Positions 9,034 to 18,353 of a stretch of 64,000 nt of DNA are shown piece by piece. The translations under genes and the position numbers were made by a program. The first letter of the stretch is position 1. Each line of letters begins with the position of its first letter. The notes beneath the pieces were generated by a model. It was not told the origin of the DNA and did no database searches. It saw only the letters and a list, made by a program, of their open reading frames with translations. Source of the DNA: Sphingomonas kaistensis. Lineage in GTDB: Bacteria > Pseudomonadota > Alphaproteobacteria > Sphingomonadales > Sphingomonadaceae. Location: contig NZ_CP145607.1 of assembly GCF_036884275.1 (NCBI RefSeq), forward strand, positions 124,001 to 188,000, written 5' to 3'.

Positions 9034-9741
9034 TTACGCGGCTTGCAGGATCGGTTTCACCCGGCGCGTACGACGCATCGAGGCACCGACCGCGCCGAAG
9101 CCGATCAGCATCAAGGCCCAGGTGCCCGGCTCCGGAACGGCCGCCGTCACATAGACACGGTCGACGCCGAAGTCGGCCGCCGTCACGCCGCCGCCATTGA
9201 AGCGAAACGCGACGTTCTGCGCACCGGTGGAGGTCGCCACGAACGACGAGCTGAAGTTCAGCCAGGTCTGGGCCGGAGTGCCCGATGGGCTGCCCGCGGT
9301 GAGCACCGAGCCGACCGAAGCGCCGTTCACGAGGAAGCCAAGGGTGGCATCGAACGGATTACTGATGCCGTTGGCCGGCGCATAATAGTCGAACCCGATG
9401 TCGTAGCGGACGCCCGCGACGAGGTTCACCAGCTGCGACAAGGTGTGGGGGCTGGCGGTGTCGGACGAAAAGTAAGCCAGGCGCGAACCGACCGCATCCG
9501 GGCTTGCGCTCGACACGTTGTTGGTGCCGATGGCTTCGCCAAACGCCCCCGTCGGATAGTTCGACGCCTGGTTGTAATTGATCACGACGGGCGCGGTGCC
9601 TTGCGGCAACGGGCCGAGGTTGACGGTCCAGCCCGTGAAACCATTTTCGAAACTGCCGTTTGCCAGCAGGTTGGTCGCTGCGGCTGCCGGGCTGGCCGAA
9701 ACGGCTAGCGCCAATGCGCCAGCAAAAATTGCGGTTTTCAT
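9034..9741 (-). CDS. Secreted PEPxxWA-CTERM sorting-domain protein with a carbohydrate-binding-like domain
   Basis: 235 aa. Signal peptide (MKTAIFAGALALAVSASPAA), then NLLANGSFENGFTGWTV at about 24-40, the usual opening of DUF642/CBM-like beta-sandwich domains, and a jelly-roll-like stretch with LVAGVRYDIGFDYYA. The C-terminus has PEPGTWALMLIGFGAVGASM and a basic tail RRTRRVK. Processing by an exosortase elsewhere in the genome is expected. The tail is closely similar to that of the protein at 7518-8201. Expressed as a single gene from the AT-rich region upstream. Confidence 0.87.
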   Translation of the reverse strand: MKTAIFAGALALAVSASPAAAATNLLANGSFENGFTGWTVNLGPLPQGTAPVVINYNQASNYPTGAFGEAIGTNNVSSASPDAVGSRLAYFSSDTASPHTLSQLVNLVAGVRYDIGFDYYAPANGISNPFDATLGFLVNGASVGSVLTAGSPSGTPAQTWLNFSSSFVATSTGAQNVAFRFNGGGVTAADFGVDRVYVTAAVPEPGTWALMLIGFGAVGASMRRTRRVKPILQAA

Positions 9742-10055
9742 GAATTCTCCCCTGTGACTTGACCTTCTCGGGTCGCAAAAAGGTTTACCAGAAAGTTAAC
9801 CCTTGCAGGAGTCATTGCTTAACTGGGAGCAATGATCTTCTGTGCCGTTATGGGGCGTTTCCGCAAGCACCATCCTGCTTCTCGTCCATGATCAGCGTGG
9901 ATGAAAAACCTGATTCTAGAGGTGCTTGTTACGCACCTGCTCGAAGGCAATTTAGCGCCGCCGTCACATTCGAATTGAATACGATCACTCAGGCCCGAGT
10001 TGCGTGTGCGTTTGACGGCGTTCTAGACTGATCTCGCTCGGCGAGGAGAACGATC
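9742..10055. other. Intergenic region without a convincing gene
   Basis: 314 bp between divergent genes. Less GC-rich than the surroundings. It should hold the promoter of the PEP-CTERM gene (minus) and of the frameshifted small exported protein (plus). A 90-codon open frame across it (9759-10031) has no recognisable protein features and no good ribosome site. I see no repeats or RNA genes. Confidence 0.5.
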
Positions 10056-10542
10056 ATTGGCTTGTTGCTGTTCTTTGCTCTTGCGGGTCTGCCGCTTGCC
10101 GCTCCTGCAATCGCATCCGATGCTTCGGCCGCGACCATCAAGGGGCAGATGACCGTAAAGGGACTGGCCTGCCGCGGCGTGAAGCTGATCCCGCGCACGG
10201 CAGAATCCGAGCGCCGAAATCGCCGCCATGTTCGGCACGACCGATCGCGCCGTCAGTGCCGAGGCGAAGATGGGACGGGACGCTCCCCCGGCGGTGTCGG
10301 GCAAAAGCCTGGGGATCGATGTTCGCTGTTCCGGGTGGACGCAGGGCTTCAGCTTCAGGAAAGTCGCGCAGGGCGATTATTTCGTCACCGCGCTCGGCTC
10401 CAGCGGGACCGGCCTTTACACGCCGAGCGCCGAGGAAGAGCTGAACTATCGCCAGCCCAAAAGGCGGGACGTTTATTTCATGCGGCCGGTCCGCGTCACC
10501 GCTGCCGACCGGACGGTGGATATCGCTTTCACGCAGGAGTAA
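10056..10542 (+). pseudogene. Small exported protein, frameshifted and with a weakened start
   Basis: A signal peptide reading GLLLFFALAGLPLAAPAIA begins right after GAGGAG (10043-10048), but the codon at the expected start (10056) is ATT; the first standard alternative is TTG at 10062. The frame runs through KGQMTVKGLACRGVKLIPRT and then breaks near 10206-10213; removing one base gives RTAESSAEIAAMFGTTDRAV and the frame continues to a stop at 10542 (VTAADRTVDIAFTQE). The corrected product is 161 aa, apparently a secreted beta-rich protein with a carboxypeptidase-regulatory-like look (TIKGQMTVKG...). Family not recognised. Two independent lesions (start codon and frameshift) favour a true pseudogene, though a sequencing insertion is possible. 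Confidence 0.55.
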
Positions 10543-10684
10543 GCAGGGAAGCCCACCCTTTGCAGTGACCGGGTGTCAGCCACTGTGACGAGCAGGCTAC
10601 GGGGCGATTATCGCAGATATCGGCGCAGGGTCGGTTTGATCCCTCTACCCTAATCGTTCGATCCTGTCCTGAGCGGCAAATGGC

Positions 10685-11080
10685 CTAGAGCAGCCCCATC
10701 CGGCGGAAGCTCGCGCAATCGGTCCCGGCGAAGATGAGGTGATCGACCAGCGTCAGGTCGATCACCTCGGCGGCAATCATCAGGGCGCGGGTGGCGACCT
10801 TGTCGGAGCGCGAGGGGATGGCCTGCCCGCTTGGGTGATTGTGGGCGAGGAGGATCCCCGCGCTGTCGAGGCGAATAGCATCACCGATGATCGCGCGCAC
10901 CGGGATGTCGACCGCTTGCTCATTCCCGTCGTAGCTGACGAGGTGGATGCAGCGGGCCTGGTCGTCGAGGTGCGCGACCCACAGGCTTTCGGTGGTGGCG
11001 TCGGCGAAGCAGGGAGCGAAGAAAGTGCGACTCGCCTCGACACCGTTCAATGCAACAGGAGATTCGGCACGCTGAAGCAT
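10685..11080 (-). CDS. Stand-alone RadC-like JAB-domain protein
   Basis: 131 aa. The JAMM/MPN+ motif is intact: H80-x-H82 in LLAHNHPSG, then S90 and D93 (H-x-H-x7-S-x2-D). This is the C-terminal domain of RadC; the usual N-terminal helix-hairpin-helix region (about 100 residues) is absent and nothing upstream in any frame restores it. RadC proteins are metalloprotein-like with uncertain function despite the historic link to DNA repair. The gene is divergent from thyA. Short JAB-only RadC proteins are common on plasmids and islands, but nothing else here marks an island boundary. Confidence 0.8.
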   Translation of the reverse strand: MLQRAESPVALNGVEASRTFFAPCFADATTESLWVAHLDDQARCIHLVSYDGNEQAVDIPVRAIIGDAIRLDSAGILLAHNHPSGQAIPSRSDKVATRALMIAAEVIDLTLVDHLIFAGTDCASFRRMGLL

Positions 11081-11229
11081 GAGTTACGCTAGGTGCGTTC
11101 GCGCTGTGTTCCCAAGCGATAGACGGTCCGTTTCGGAGTGATCGCGATCTTTGACGGTCCGGTTCGGAGGAAAGCGCCGCCGTCGCAAAAAGGCTACGCA
11201 GCCTCGCGCGGGCGCGCTACCGTTGGCCG

Positions 11230-12024
<795 letters not shown>

Positions 12025-12197
12025 GGCCGGCACGCGCCTGCCTCCGCCGCCCGAAGGTTAAGGACGCTCCCATCGCAACCCAATCGCTCGATTCGTCGCG
12101 GCCCAGTGACCCCGCGAGCTCGCCGGCAGTCCTTCCTGCCTTTCTCGACTGGCCGGCCGACACGGCGCATCAGATCGCCGAGGCCGATTGGGAAGCC

Positions 12198-13966
12198 GTG
12201 GGTTTCCTTCGCCCCGCCGACTGGCCGACCGGTCTCATGGGCGTAGTCGGCATGATGCTGCGTTCGCCCGCCGCCATGGTGCTGCTGTGGGGCGAGACGG
12301 GGCTGATGATCTACAACGACGCTTATGCGGTGCTGACGCAGGGCGTGAACAAGATCGCGCTGCCGGTGGCCGAAGCCTGGCCCGAGATCGCCGACTGGAA
12401 CCACGAACGGCTGGCGGTCGCGCGCAGCGGTCGGACCGAAACCTATCGCAACCAGCGCATCGTGCTTCATCGCCACGGCCGGCAGGACGTCATCTACTTC
12501 GACCTCGCGTATTCGCCCGTGCTCGACGATGCGGGCGCGATCGGCGGCATGATGGTGGTGGTGACCGAGACCACGCAGGAAGTGCTGCAGGACGAGATGC
12601 GCGCCGCCGCGGAACTGCGGCAGCGGGCGATGCTCGATCAGATGCCAGGCTTCGCCGCGGTGCTGACCGGGCCGGATCACGTCTTCGCCTACGTCAACGA
12701 CGCGTATCGCGAGATCGGCGGCGAGCGCGAGTATCTCGGGCGCCCGGTGAAAGAGGTCTTCCCCGAACTCGAAAGCCAGGGCTTCTTCCAAATTCTCGAC
12801 CGGGTCTACGCCAGCGGCGAGCGTTTCGTCGCGAACGGGATCGAGTTGCAGTTGTCGCAGAACGACAACAGCAGTTTTGTCGAATTGCTCTACGAACCGA
12901 TCCGCGACGATGCCGGACAGGTCATCGGAATCTTCGTCGGCGGATACGATTCGACCACGATTCACCGCGCGGTCGCCAATCTGGCCGAACGCGAGGCGTT
13001 CCTCAGCGAAGTGCTGCGCAGTTCGACCGATTGCATCAAGGTGCTCGACCTCGATGGCCGCCTGACCTTCATGAGCGAAGGCGGGCAAAAGGTGATGGAG
13101 ATCGACGATTTCGCCGCGGTCGCCGAATGCCCGTGGCCGTCATTCTGGGAAGGCGAGGGAAATACCCACGCCAAGGACGCGCTCGCCGCCGCGCGCGAAG
13201 GCCGGACGGCGAAGTTCATCGCCTCCGCCAACACCTACAAGGGCAATCCCAAATGGTGGGACGTTTCGGTCGCCCCGATCCTCGGTCCCGACGGCAAGCC
13301 CGCCAAGATCCTGTCGGTGTCGCGCGACACCACCGAACTGGTCGAAGCGCAGGCACAGCAGCGGCTGCTCAACGCCGAGCTTGGCCACCGGCTCAAGAAC
13401 GTCCTGACCATGGTCCAGGCGATCGCCAGCCAGACCTTCCGCCGCGCTGCCAATGTGGACGAAGCGGCCGAAGCCTTTGCAGCGCGATTGACCGCGTTCG
13501 GGAAAGCGACCGATGTGCTGACCGCCACCGCTTGGGACGAGGCGTCGCTGAAGGATATCGTCGCGTCGGGGCTGAGCGCAGCCGAGGGCTTCGCTGAGCG
13601 GATCGAGATCGAAGGCGGCGACATGATGGTTCCGGGGTCCGCCGGCCTTGCCCTGACCCTCGCCCTTCACGAACTGGCAACCAATGCCTGCAAATATGGA
13701 GCGCTCAGCAACGAGGACGGAAAGGTCCAGATCGGATGGGAAGCCACCGATCACGACCCCACGTCGAAACGCTTTCGTTTCAATTGGAAAGAAGTCGGCG
13801 GCCCGCCGGTTAGCGCTCCTCAGAAGAGAGGCTTCGGATCGCGGATGATCGAGCGTTCACTCAATCCTATTTCGACGGCAACGCGACCTTGCGGTTCGAT
13901 CCCGCGGGCGTCGAATTCGCGATCGATGCTGCGATGCCGACCTCCGACCGGCCGCGGAAGGGTTGA
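12198..13966 (+). CDS. HWE-family sensor histidine kinase with two PAS domains, apparent frameshift near the 3' end
   Basis: Soluble sensor kinase. An N-terminal sensor region (VLLWGETGLMIYNDAYAVL) is followed by PAS domains at roughly 150-260 and 280-385, then the HWE kinase core: phospho-acceptor H397 in AELGHRLKNVL, N-box LALHELATNACKYGALS, the W-x-E of FNWKEVGG, and GFGSRMIE. After E551 (codon at 13851) the frame drifts; one frame over the sequence resumes as FTQSYFDGNATLRFDPAGV and ends naturally with RPRKG at TGA 13964-13966. One missing base near 13852-13858 explains this and creates an artificial read-through into the downstream response regulator. The start given is GTG 12198, but the same frame is open upstream to about 12050 without an ATG/GTG/TTG and looks coding (LPAFLDWPADTAHQIAEADW), so the true start may be upstream. 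Confidence 0.8.
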
Positions 13967-13970
13967 GAGG

Positions 13971-14336
13971 ATGGCGGCAGACCTCACATCCAACAGCATC
14001 CTCGTCGTCGAGGACGAACCCTTCGTGCGCGACGACCTGGTCGATTTCTTCGAGGATCGCGGCTTTACCGTGTATGCCGCGGGCGATGCCGACGAGGCGA
14101 TCGCTATTCTGAAGCGCCACCCGCCGATCTTCGCGGTGCTGACCGATATTGAAATGCCCGGGTCGATGGATGGCCTGCGCCTGGCGCATTACGTTCGCGA
14201 TCGGCATCCGCCGACGCTGCTGCTGGTCGCCTCGGGCGTGGTCCGGCCGAAGCCCGAAGACCTGCCGGTGGACGCGCTGTTCTTTGCCAAGCCGTTCAAT
14301 CCGCGCGTGCTGCTCCAGCAGATCCGCCAGGCCTGA
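13971..14336 (+). CDS. Single-domain response regulator
   Basis: 121 aa stand-alone REC domain starting at ATG 13971 with GAGAGG five bases before it and four bases after the natural stop of the kinase gene. Acidic pocket E14-D15 (VVEDEP), phospho-acceptor D59 (VLTDIEMPG) and conserved K107 (FFAKPFN) are present; there is no output domain. It most likely receives phosphate from the adjacent HWE kinase. The continuous frame with the kinase in this sequence is the result of the frameshift described for that gene. Confidence 0.85.
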   Translation: MAADLTSNSILVVEDEPFVRDDLVDFFEDRGFTVYAAGDADEAIAILKRHPPIFAVLTDIEMPGSMDGLRLAHYVRDRHPPTLLLVASGVVRPKPEDLPVDALFFAKPFNPRVLLQQIRQA

Positions 14337-14345
14337 AGGCTCGAA

Positions 14346-14383
14346 CGCCTCCCCGCCGGCGGGCGGCAGGGAGGCGCTTCTTC
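14346..14383. terminator. Terminator between the response regulator and the S9 peptidase genes
   Basis: Stem CGCCTCCC / GGGAGGCG with an inner GCCG/CGGC pairing, followed on the plus strand by CTTCTTCT. It lies in the gap between two converging genes. Confidence 0.65.
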
Positions 14384-16816
14384 TCACTTCTTGGCCGGCT
14401 TCAGATAGCGGTCGAGCCAGTTGGTCATTTCCCACAAGGTGTGGCCGACGCTTTCGCGCGCGCGGTAGCCGTGGGCTTCATACGGCAGCACCACGTAGCG
14501 GACGTTGGCGCCTGCCCCCTTCAGCGCCGCATAGAAGCGTTCGCTCTGCACCGGGAAGGTCCCGCTATTGTCGTCCGCCTCACCGTGGATCAGCAGGATC
14601 GGCTCCTTGATCCGGGGCGCGTACGTGAACGGGCTCATCTTGGTATAGGTGTCGACCGCTTCCCAATAGGTCCGCTGCTCGGCCTGGAAGCCGAACGGGG
14701 TGAGCGTGCGATTGTAGGCGCCCGAGCGGGCGATTCCGGTGCGGAACAGGTCGCTGTGCGCCAGCAGATTGGCGGTCATGAAGGCGCCATAGCTGTGCCC
14801 GCCGACCGCGATCCGGTCGCGCGAGGCGACGCCCATCTTCACCACCGCATCGACCGCCGCTTCCGCCGAGGAAGTGAGCTGCTCGATATAGGTGTCGTTG
14901 GCTTCTTTCCCGTCGGCACCGACGATCGGCATCTTGGGATCGTCGAGCACCGCATAGCCCTGGGTCAGCAGGAACAGGTGGCTGATCCCGCCCGGCCGGG
15001 TGAAGCGGTTGTCGGTGTCGACGACCTGCCCGGCGACCTTGGGATCGGTATATTCGGTCGGATAGGCCCACATGACGAGCGGCAGCGGCCCGTCGCGCTC
15101 CTTGTTGTAGCCGGCAGGCAGGTAGAGCGTGCCCGACAGGTCGACCCCGTCCTTGCGCTTGTAGGTGATCAGCTGCTGCGTCACGCCCGCGAGCTGCGGC
15201 GCGGGATCGGGGAATTGGGTCAGCGGGCGCGGATCGTTGGCGCCGACGGTGCGCAGGTAAAGGTTGGGCGGCTCGGTCCGGCTTTCGCGGCGAGTGACGA
15301 GGCGTTTGCCCTCATTGTCGAGCACCGCGACCACGTCTTCGTAGTAAGGCGCGGCGCTTTGCCACACGCGGGTCGCCTGCCCGCCGGCCAGATCGACCCG
15401 ATCGACGAACGGGAATTCGCCTTCGCGGCGCGCGCCGGCCCCCGACTGGAAGATGCTGCGGCCATCGGCGCCGAACAGCAGCACCGGGCGGCCCGCAGCG
15501 TTCAGGGTCGTGATCGGCTCGCCCGGGTCGTTGTAGCGATCCTGGAAGTTGCGGGTGAGCAGGACCTTGGCTGTGCCCGCCGCCGGGTTAAGCAGCATCC
15601 GCGTTTCGCGGCGGTCGTTCCACCATTGGGTCTCGAGATAGGCGACATCGTCCTTGCCCCACACGACGCCGGCATAGCGGTCCTTCATGTCTGCCAGCGT
15701 ACGGGGCGTCCCGGTGAAGGGCGCCGCAAGCTCGAGCAGGCGGTCGCGCACCTCGACCTTCTTACGCGCGTCGCCGCCGTCCTGCGCTTCGACCCAGGCG
15801 ACAGTGGCGGGCTTGTCGACGCGCCACTGGGCCGAACGCGGCCCGGGCGCGACCGCGTCGAACTGCGGCGGCACGTCGTCGCGCAGCGGCAGGTCGGCGA
15901 GCTGCTTGACGGTGCGGCCATTCAGATCGGTGATGACGATCTCGGTCGGGAACAGCGCGGCGGGGACGTTGTAGCTGTAGGGCTTCTTGACCCGTGTCAT
16001 CAGCAGGTAGCGGCCGTCGGGCGAGGGGGAGAGGCCGAGATAGACGCCGGGAACGCCGACCTTGCGGCTGGCGCCGTCGGAGACCGAGACGAGAGTTGGC
16101 TGGGCAGTGAAATAATGGTCGAACAGCCGCTCGTCGCCGCTGTTCTTGAGAAGGTCCTGATAGGTGCGGACGGGCGCGGTGCGGCCTTCGTTGACCTGCA
16201 CGATCGGCACCGGCGCGGCCTGCGCCGAGGGTGCCGCCCCGCGGCCTGCGGGCACCGCGCGGACCAGGATCGAGCGATTGTCGGGCATCCAGGCGAAGGC
16301 CGCGCCCGTTGCGGCGGCGTTGACGATCGGTGCGGTCAGCTTGCGCGCCTTGCCGGTGGCGGCGTCGGCAACCCATAGTTCGAGGCCGGCCGGCCGGTCG
16401 ACCAGGAACGCCAGCCGCTGGCCGTCGGGCGACCAGGAGGGCGAGATGAAGCGGGTGCCCGCCGGCAGCGCCACGGCGCGCGCGGTGCCGCCCGCGACGT
16501 TTTGCAGCGACAGGCCGGTCAGCCAGGCGACGCGGCTGTTCGCCTGCCCGTTGTTGCGCGGGTTGATGCGATAGCCGGCGAGCTTCAAGTCAGGCTCGGC
16601 CAGTTCGGCGATGGAAGGCAGATTGGCCCGCTCGAGCAGCGCCATCCGGCTGCGGGTCGGGTCGATCAGCGGGGCCGGGGTCGGCCTGGTGTCGAGGATC
16701 TGCGCGATCGGTGCCGGCGGTTGCTGATAGCCCGCACCGGGCGCGGCACGGGTCTGACTGAGGGCGGTGGTGCTCATGGCAAGCGACAACGCCCCGAGCA
16801 GCAACAAATGACGCAT
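14384..16816 (-). CDS. Exported S9-family (prolyl oligopeptidase-like) peptidase
   Basis: 810 aa with a signal peptide (MRHLLLLGALSLAMSTTALSQ). Residues about 60-560 form a beta-propeller (WSPDGQRLAFLVD, SPSPDGRYLLMT). The C-terminal alpha/beta hydrolase domain holds the catalytic triad: S675 in GGHSYGAFM, D748/D749 in HGEADDNSG, H782 in PYEAHGY. The nucleophile context GHSYGA and overall layout match the glutamyl aminopeptidase / dipeptidyl-peptidase-like S9 branch often seen in sphingomonads. It probably cleaves peptides in the periplasm. Single gene, convergent with the response regulator. Confidence 0.9.
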   Translation of the reverse strand: MRHLLLLGALSLAMSTTALSQTRAAPGAGYQQPPAPIAQILDTRPTPAPLIDPTRSRMALLERANLPSIAELAEPDLKLAGYRINPRNNGQANSRVAWLTGLSLQNVAGGTARAVALPAGTRFISPSWSPDGQRLAFLVDRPAGLELWVADAATGKARKLTAPIVNAAATGAAFAWMPDNRSILVRAVPAGRGAAPSAQAAPVPIVQVNEGRTAPVRTYQDLLKNSGDERLFDHYFTAQPTLVSVSDGASRKVGVPGVYLGLSPSPDGRYLLMTRVKKPYSYNVPAALFPTEIVITDLNGRTVKQLADLPLRDDVPPQFDAVAPGPRSAQWRVDKPATVAWVEAQDGGDARKKVEVRDRLLELAAPFTGTPRTLADMKDRYAGVVWGKDDVAYLETQWWNDRRETRMLLNPAAGTAKVLLTRNFQDRYNDPGEPITTLNAAGRPVLLFGADGRSIFQSGAGARREGEFPFVDRVDLAGGQATRVWQSAAPYYEDVVAVLDNEGKRLVTRRESRTEPPNLYLRTVGANDPRPLTQFPDPAPQLAGVTQQLITYKRKDGVDLSGTLYLPAGYNKERDGPLPLVMWAYPTEYTDPKVAGQVVDTDNRFTRPGGISHLFLLTQGYAVLDDPKMPIVGADGKEANDTYIEQLTSSAEAAVDAVVKMGVASRDRIAVGGHSYGAFMTANLLAHSDLFRTGIARSGAYNRTLTPFGFQAEQRTYWEAVDTYTKMSPFTYAPRIKEPILLIHGEADDNSGTFPVQSERFYAALKGAGANVRYVVLPYEAHGYRARESVGHTLWEMTNWLDRYLKPAKK

Positions 16817-17048
16817 GACTTTCCTCCCCTTGTTTGTTGCGCCGGAGTGTGGCGGCCTTCGTCAGTCGGCGGAAGAGGCGTTCTTCGACGGTTCGACGAA
16901 CGGGGGCCGGAAGGTCGTATCTGTCTGCTCTTGGTTTGAGGCAAAGGCTTGCATCGGCCCGGTTCCTGAAGACGAACCTTTCCACTCGGGTCAGTCGTTA
17001 GCTACAACTAGGCTGGCAGGCGTCCGAATCTCAATGATGGAGCAGAAA

Positions 17049-17360
17049 ATGAGGAAATTCGGCGTGCTCATTTTAAGCTGTGCTCTTGCTGCCTGTGCGA
17101 CGCATCAAAATGGAATTCGCAGCTCGAACGCGGTTGCCTTTTCTGACGCTGAAATGGCTGCTTTCGAACTGACCAATGCTCGCCTGAACTACGCTTATCC
17201 CACCATCGTATATGATGGTAGCGGCTGTGCGCGGTATGTTGGACAGGCTTCCAATGGTCGGGTCCGCTCGGAACTACTTCGCAATGCTTCGAACCAGCCA
17301 CTTTGCGACAACCTCCGAGTTGACGCGTTCACATCGCAGTGGCTGCTCGACGACCGCTGA
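17049..17360 (+). CDS. Small lipoprotein of unknown function
   Basis: 103 aa from the ATG at 17049, chosen because GGAG ends six bases before it; ATGs at 17034 and 17037 are in frame but badly spaced. Lipoprotein signal peptide MRKFGVLILSCALAAC with lipobox LAAC. The mature region has two further cysteines (GSGCARYVG and QPLCDNL), which could form a disulphide. GC content is clearly lower (about 50%) than its neighbours, with codons such as TTA and AAT, suggesting recent acquisition or relaxed selection. Family not recognised. Confidence 0.65.
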   Translation: MRKFGVLILSCALAACATHQNGIRSSNAVAFSDAEMAAFELTNARLNYAYPTIVYDGSGCARYVGQASNGRVRSELLRNASNQPLCDNLRVDAFTSQWLLDDR

Positions 17361-17410
17361 TCGATCGGGGCGTATCCCGATGTTTATCGCCGAGTGGGTT
17401 GGACGCGGAC

Positions 17411-17869
17411 CTAGCTTCGGCCGAGCCTGGCTAAATCAAGCAGCTTGTGAGTGATCGCGGCCAAGTCGGTCGGCAGTGCGCTGAGGTCGAAAGCCTCTAC
17501 GTCCTTCACCTCCAGCGACCAGCGCGGCTGATACTCGACGTCGCGCACGATGAAGAGGGTGGCCTGGCCGCGGCGGAAGTCGGGGCGGTGTTCGAATTCG
17601 CAGACGGGTTCGATCGCCTCGTAGGCCGTCAAGCCGATCTCTTCGCGCAATTCGCGAAGGATGGCCGCGACGGGATCCTCGTCGGCTTTTCGTCCGCCGC
17701 CCGGCAGTCTCCAGCCCTTGGCGTAGCTCAGTTTGACGAGGACGAGCTTCCCCTCGGGCGTCAGCGGAATGGCGTGCACGCCCTGGGTGCGCGGCCGCGA
17801 GAGGAACCACACCCCTCTCCGGAGGGTCTGGAAGGCGTAGACGCCGAGATGCAGGATACGCCCGAGCAT
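17411..17869 (-). CDS. Nudix hydrolase
   Basis: 152 aa. The Nudix box G-x5-E-x7-REUxEExGU is present as GGGRKADEDPVAAILRELRE followed by EIGL (about residues 57-80). Nudix enzymes hydrolyse nucleoside diphosphate-linked compounds with Mg2+. The basic N-terminus (MLGRILHLGVYAFQTLRRGV) is common in a subfamily of alphaproteobacterial Nudix proteins. Substrate cannot be assigned. It lies 43 bp downstream of ihfB on the same strand. Confidence 0.85.
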   Translation of the reverse strand: MLGRILHLGVYAFQTLRRGVWFLSRPRTQGVHAIPLTPEGKLVLVKLSYAKGWRLPGGGRKADEDPVAAILRELREEIGLTAYEAIEPVCEFEHRPDFRRGQATLFIVRDVEYQPRWSLEVKDVEAFDLSALPTDLAAITHKLLDLARLGRS

Positions 17870-17912
17870 GGCTTCGCCTCAACGGCGGCCCACGGACACC
17901 CGCGGAACCCGA

Positions 17913-18209
17913 TTATTCGGCGGTGACTTCCGTCAGGTTCAGCCGCTCGCGCATTTCCTTGCCGGGCTTGAAATAGGGCACCTTCTTGGCGTCCACCGCG
18001 ACCTGTTCGCCGGTGCGCGGGTTGCGCCCGGTGCGGGCGTCGCGTTGGCGGGTGGAAAAGGCGCCGAAGCCGCGCAGTTCGACCCGGCCGCCCTTGGCAA
18101 GCTGGGCGGTAATCTCGTTGAAGATGCCGGTGACCACCGCCTCGATCTCGCGCTGCGAGAGATCGGGAAAGTCGTGGCAAAGCTTGTTGACCAGTTCCGA
18201 CCGGATCAT
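17913..18209 (-). CDS. ihfB: Integration host factor subunit beta
   Basis: 98 aa from ATG 18209 ([10 protein letters not shown]); an upstream in-frame extension lacks IHF similarity. DNA-bending HU/IHF fold with the signature [20 protein letters not shown] and the intercalating-proline region [11 protein letters not shown]-beta pairs with IHF-alpha (not in the window) to bend DNA in recombination, replication and transcription. The position just downstream of rpsA is the classical arrangement (rpsA-ihfB) in proteobacteria. The rpsA terminator lies between the two genes. Confidence 0.93.
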   Translation of the reverse strand: MIRSELVNKLCHDFPDLSQREIEAVVTGIFNEITAQLAKGGRVELRGFGAFSTRQRDARTGRNPRTGEQVAVDAKKVPYFKPGKEMRERLNLTEVTAE

Positions 18210-18300
18210 CGTTGTTCGTCCCCGCTGGAGGCAGAAGCCATACGGGCCCCCACCCGCTTGCGCCAAGCTGTCAGATGTTGGCCGGCGCCGCAAGAGCCGG

Positions 18301-18344
18301 AAAAAGGGGACGATTTACCGGTATCCACCGGCAAACCGTCCCCC
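18301..18344 (-). terminator. Rho-independent terminator of rpsA
   Basis: On the minus strand a two-part stem (GGGGACG outer arm, CCGGT/ACCGG inner arm) is followed by CCCCTTTTT. It begins 10 bp after the rpsA stop codon and separates it from ihfB. Confidence 0.85.
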
Positions 18345-18353
18345 GTCCGGTTG

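Noticed and set aside
9759..10031. 90-codon open frame in the PEP-CTERM upstream region
   Set aside because: No ribosome site, no family-like composition, and it covers the expected promoter region.
12198..14336. A single 712-aa kinase-response regulator hybrid
   Set aside because: The linker is out-of-frame sequence of the kinase C-terminus; the alternative frame and a well-placed regulator start favour two genes and one missing base. Kept as a finding in case the fusion is real.
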